This document shows positions 61,214 to 64,000 of a stretch of DNA of 64,000 nt, in pieces. Position 1 is the first letter of the stretch. Each line of letters begins with the position of its first letter. The stretch lies in NCBI GenBank assembly GCA_002914845.1, contig JXTC01000291.1, forward strand, positions 308,181 to 372,180, read 5' to 3'. Origin of the DNA: Trema orientale (Eukaryota > Streptophyta > Magnoliopsida > Rosales > Cannabaceae). The position numbers and the translations under genes are program-made. The notes beneath the pieces were generated by a model. The model was given only the letters and a program-made list of their open reading frames with translations. It did no database searches and had not been told where the DNA came from.

Positions 61214-62090
61214 TATTTTTGAGTGGCAATTCGTTCCAACTATACTAAAACCCTTAATTTTAGACAAAATTCTCAAATGTATACACCATATTCACTTTTA
61301 AAAAATAAAACTAAAAGCAAAAAGTAAAAGAAGTGCAAATTTTAATTTTGAATTTAATATCACTTTCATTTTCTTCTTCGAATCTACCTAATGTTTTCGT
61401 GAAATTCAATTAAAGGCTTCTTTTGTTAATTTTCTTTTCAAATTTTCAGCCCAAAAAAATTGAAACTATTGGATTCTAACTTGAACAGTTACGTGGTTAG
61501 GTCAAAAATCTGATAGCGCTAACGATTAGAATGAAATTGTCACTTAAAAGTATATTCAAGAACAAATTGGGCCTTTTAGTTTTTTCAGCGCCAAATTATC
61601 ACATTCAATTTAAAAAATATATACATCAAGGTTTTCTAGTGCCAATTACCCTTCTTAAAATTAAACAAAACTTTTTTTTACTGATAACTCTTTCTCTATA
61701 AATCTTAAAATTCAATAGCTACATTGGTTAGTATTCATTACATAAAGAATTATAGTCACAATTGTTAAAAATTACATTATTTAAGTTATAAATCTTCAAA
61801 AATTTGTCAAATTTATTCAGCATTTTCCATTCTCCTTTTTTTTTTTTTTCAACTTGGCTTTTGCTTCTTAAAAAGTAATACATCCGTCCCATTTTATGTC
61901 ATTGATTCAAAGGTCTAAATGTAATTTTCTTTTTTATTTTGGGAAAGTTTCACCAGTCAAGTCAATATTTTAATTTTTAAACCTCAAACCTTGACAGAAA
62001 AAGTAGAATTTTCTCGAAGGAAAAAAAGGGTCAGATATTCAACCTTCTTACTAAATCAGTATATTCCTTTAACCTTCTCTTAATGCCTTC

Positions 62091-62097
62091 TATAAAT
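62091..62097 (+). promoter_or_regulatory. TATA box of the small gene at 62.2 kb
   Basis: CTATAAATACA lies 121 bases upstream of the ATG at 62212. A CT-rich leader (62,159-62,196) lies between them. Together they form a normal plant core promoter and 5' UTR. Confidence 0.65.
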
Positions 62098-62157
62098 ACA
62101 AACCATCTTCACCATTAATGAATCATACCCCATCTCAACACTAATCATCCTCTTTAA

Positions 62158-62158
<1 letters not shown>

Positions 62159-62195
<37 letters not shown>

Positions 62196-62196
62196 A
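62159..62196. repeat. (CT)n microsatellite in a 5' leader
   Basis: A CT run in the presumed 5' UTR of the gene that starts at 62212. Confidence 0.85.
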
Positions 62197-62211
62197 GTCT
62201 CTCAAGAAAAA

Positions 62212-62788
62212 ATGTTGAACTCTTTGGTAGCTTTCTTCAACAGAATTTCAATCGATGAAATGTTACCAGACCACAAAAAAACCGAAGCCAAAGACATAAT
62301 ATATAGAGATGAGTTGAGTAAGAAGAAGAACAAGCCGAAAAAGAGGTATCCAAGTTCCTTTGAGAGCTCAGAACCATTGCTCAAGAAAAGACCACAAAAA
62401 AACCGAAGCCAAAGACATAATATATAGAGATGAGTTGAGTAAGAAGAAGAACAAGCCGAAAAAGAGGTATCCAAGTTCCTTTGAGAGCTCAGAACCATTG
62501 CTCAAGAAAGACTCGAGAGAAAAAACATGTAGTACTACTAATGCAGGAAGAACAAGCCGGGGTTCTCCAGAAGAGGAGAAAGGAGTTATGAGAGTGAAAG
62601 TTACTATGACGAAACAAGAGGCGGCTCGGCTTTTATCGAGGTGCAAAGAAGGAGGAGTTCTTGAGTTCAAGGACGTAGCTCGAGAGCTCGTACAGATTCC
62701 GGTGGACCGGGTTTCTGTTAATGTTGCCCCAATAAGTGCTACTTGTAGTGGAAAAGTTCTTCTTCAGACTATTCCTGAAGAGTGTTAG
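62212..62788 (+). CDS. small plant-specific protein gene, frame shifted by a 121-bp duplication
   Basis: The ATG at 62212 follows a TATA box and a CT-rich leader and opens MLNSLVAFFNRISIDEML, but that frame ends at 62427 after 71 codons. A second frame (open from about 62,360 to the stop at 62788) carries the conserved part: from residue M at 62588, MRVKVTMTKQEAARLLSRC, then KEGGVLEFKDVARELVQIP and RVSVNV. This matches a family of short plant proteins of unknown function (DUF7890-like as I remember it). The two frames meet because a 121-bp segment (62268-62388) is repeated at 62389-62509, and 121 is not a multiple of three. Either the gene is broken, or the conserved part is made from a downstream start, or the duplication is an assembly error. 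No intron is evident. Confidence 0.6.
62268..62509 (+). repeat. near-identical 121-bp tandem duplication in coding sequence
   Basis: The unit starting AGACCACAAAAAAACCGAAG at 62268 recurs at 62389 and extends through CCATTGCTCAAGAAA. I see essentially no differences between the copies, so the event is very recent or technical. Confidence 0.92.
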
Positions 62789-64000
62789 TTTTTGTTATAA
62801 TGGTTATTGATCGTTACAAGTAGGATTCGTAGTGCTAGTTAGTAGTACTAAAGTTTCATTTTGAGATTAATAACAGTACATGCTATTATATAGGATAAAG
62901 TAGCAGTTCTCTTTAGCCAAGGAAAAAAAGGTACCAATTCTCTTATGCTGCTTTTTAGTTCTTTATTCTGATCTTAGGAAGATTTAGTTGTGGTTTGTAT
63001 AGTAGGGTTGATCTTCATGTAACATTTAACATATGAAGTTTCTATTATCATATATATACGGTTGTATAAACTATTAATTTATGAAATTTTGATAAACCCT
63101 ATTGAGGATGATGTGTTAAAACTAACGAAATGGAATGAGACATCAGATCAGACTAGAGTGATATAATGTTTGAAAAAGTGAAGAAACAGGGGACTCTGTT
63201 CTGCTACAGTTTAATATAATAAAGCTTTTGTTTGTTGCTTATAAACGTACCTATAATATTGCGTTTTTCGTTCGATTCTAGTATTCATAAACCCATTTGG
63301 GATTAGTGATTTTTAATTGCAATATGTAATAGTAGTGGCTTTTCTAATATTTTCTAGAGATTTTTGTTTGAAACTCTGCAGAAACGTGGGACCTTGTCCT
63401 GGTTTAGCTTAGGCTCTTTTTGGGCCTTTTATTCAAATGACCAATATGTCTTAAAACTTCATAAATTCTTGAATTCAAATATGGGCCCGTTACTGAATAG
63501 TTATTACGAATATGGCTACTTACTAAGTTTCCTATTCACATCAAGCCAGGAAAAAAGAAAATTACGTAATCAATCCTATGTTTTCACTTTATCCCACAAA
63601 AACTCAGGTATTTTGGGAATTTACAATCCAAACCTTTACATTTGGATTTTCCTTTTGAATTTCCTCTTGTTAAAATTACACAGTGAGCAAAAAAAAAGAA
63701 ACAAATTTATCCTCTGTAAACACTTAAAAACTCAACCAAACAAATTCAATCCTATAAAAAATTTTGACAAAACAATATATACTTTGATAGTCTACATATG
63801 ATGTTTGGCCGCTTGGATGATCAATATTTTGTCTTGCTTTGATAATAATTATATTTGTTTGGCCTAAATGTTACACAAAGATCAACCCTACTATATTACC
63901 AAAACCACAACTAAATCACTTGTATTGAGTATTGACAAAGGGAGAAAAAAAAATCAAAGATTTGAATTGTAATCCCCCGAAACACAAATTTTTTTGTACT
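62789..64000. other. 3' flank and intergenic end of window
   Basis: The 3' UTR of the small gene probably ends within the first few hundred bases; an AATAAA lies near 63,219. A 145-codon open frame at 63364-63801 is Phe/Leu/Asn-rich, has no homology that I recognise, and is not supported as a gene. Confidence 0.5.

Larger units (their letters stand above)
55460..62090. other. 6.6-kb intergenic region, no gene recognised
   Basis: The left part (55.7-57.0 kb) is an anomalous A-rich tract, listed separately. From 57.2 to 58.6 kb, phrases such as TTTCATTTTGGCTCATAAAC and their inverted relatives (GACCAAAATGAAACTTTGCTC) appear at opposite ends, which suggests a large decayed fold-back element. 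A 7-unit GAT microsatellite lies at about 59,168-59,189, and a short local duplication (AAATATTTCAGTTTCTAAAA / GAAACATTTCAGTTTTTAAA) near 59,370-59,500. Nothing coding was seen. Confidence 0.55.

Noticed and set aside
63364-63801. 145-codon open frame
   Set aside because: It is Phe/Leu/Asn/Lys-rich, as expected from AT-rich DNA, with no recognisable motif and no clear promoter.
1-64000. CRISPR array, bacterial operon or organellar insertion
   Set aside because: There are no regularly spaced direct repeats with unique spacers, no ribosome-binding sites with dense genes, and no rRNA or organelle genes. The plastid- and mitochondria-related genes are normal nuclear genes with introns or transit peptides.

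Overview
This is a stretch of AT-rich nuclear DNA from a eudicot plant. The evidence is split genes with GT-AG and a few GC-AG introns, plastid and mitochondrial targeting sequences on plant-specific proteins, a Pol III tRNA gene, and long intergenic stretches filled with small plant transposons (SINEs, MITEs, LTR fragments). I see no prokaryotic operon, CRISPR array or rRNA.

Layout. 1-5.7 kb: intergenic, with a strong minus-strand promoter at the left edge for a gene that lies off the window, then SINEs, MITEs and tandem duplications. 5.88-9.08 kb (+): organellar RluA-type RNA pseudouridine synthase, 8 coding exons. 9.88-14.69 kb (-): plastid-targeted TPR/PPR-like protein with zinc ribbon, membrane segments and coiled coil, 12 exons, convergent with the first gene. 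15.0 kb (-): tRNA-Ala(CGC). 16.3-19.3 kb (-): UAP56-interacting mRNA export factor (UIEF-like). 20-29 kb: repeat-rich intergenic DNA. 29.1-34.4 kb (-): mitochondrial nucleoside diphosphate kinase 3. 38.25-41.1 kb (-): small PH-domain protein. 42-52 kb: repeats, including an LTR-like remnant, a 1.7-kb degenerate simple-sequence block and several fold-back elements. 52.4-53.2 kb (+): NdhS, the ferredoxin-docking subunit of chloroplast NDH. 53.5-55.4 kb (-): KGD4-like subunit of 2-oxoglutarate dehydrogenase. 55.7-57.0 kb: an odd T-poor, A-rich tract that looks like poor consensus. 62.2-62.8 kb (+): small plant-specific gene whose frame is shifted by a 121-bp tandem duplication.

The exon structures below were read codon by codon; nearly every junction keeps phase and uses a recognisable splice site. 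The genes do not form one pathway. Most act in organelles or RNA metabolism. From memory, the order UIEF / NDPK / PH / NdhS / KGD4 matches Arabidopsis At4g23910-At4g23885, and the first two genes match the neighbours At1g78910-At1g78915, so the window seems to join two conserved gene blocks.

No clearly new multi-gene system was found. The most unusual items are the frame-shifting duplication at 62.3 kb, a start-stop uORF just before the pseudouridine synthase start codon, two GC-AG introns, a head-to-head LTR-like palindrome inside the NDPK3 intron, and a group of fold-back elements whose cores are built from a degenerate GGTTACTGGTTACC-type repeat.
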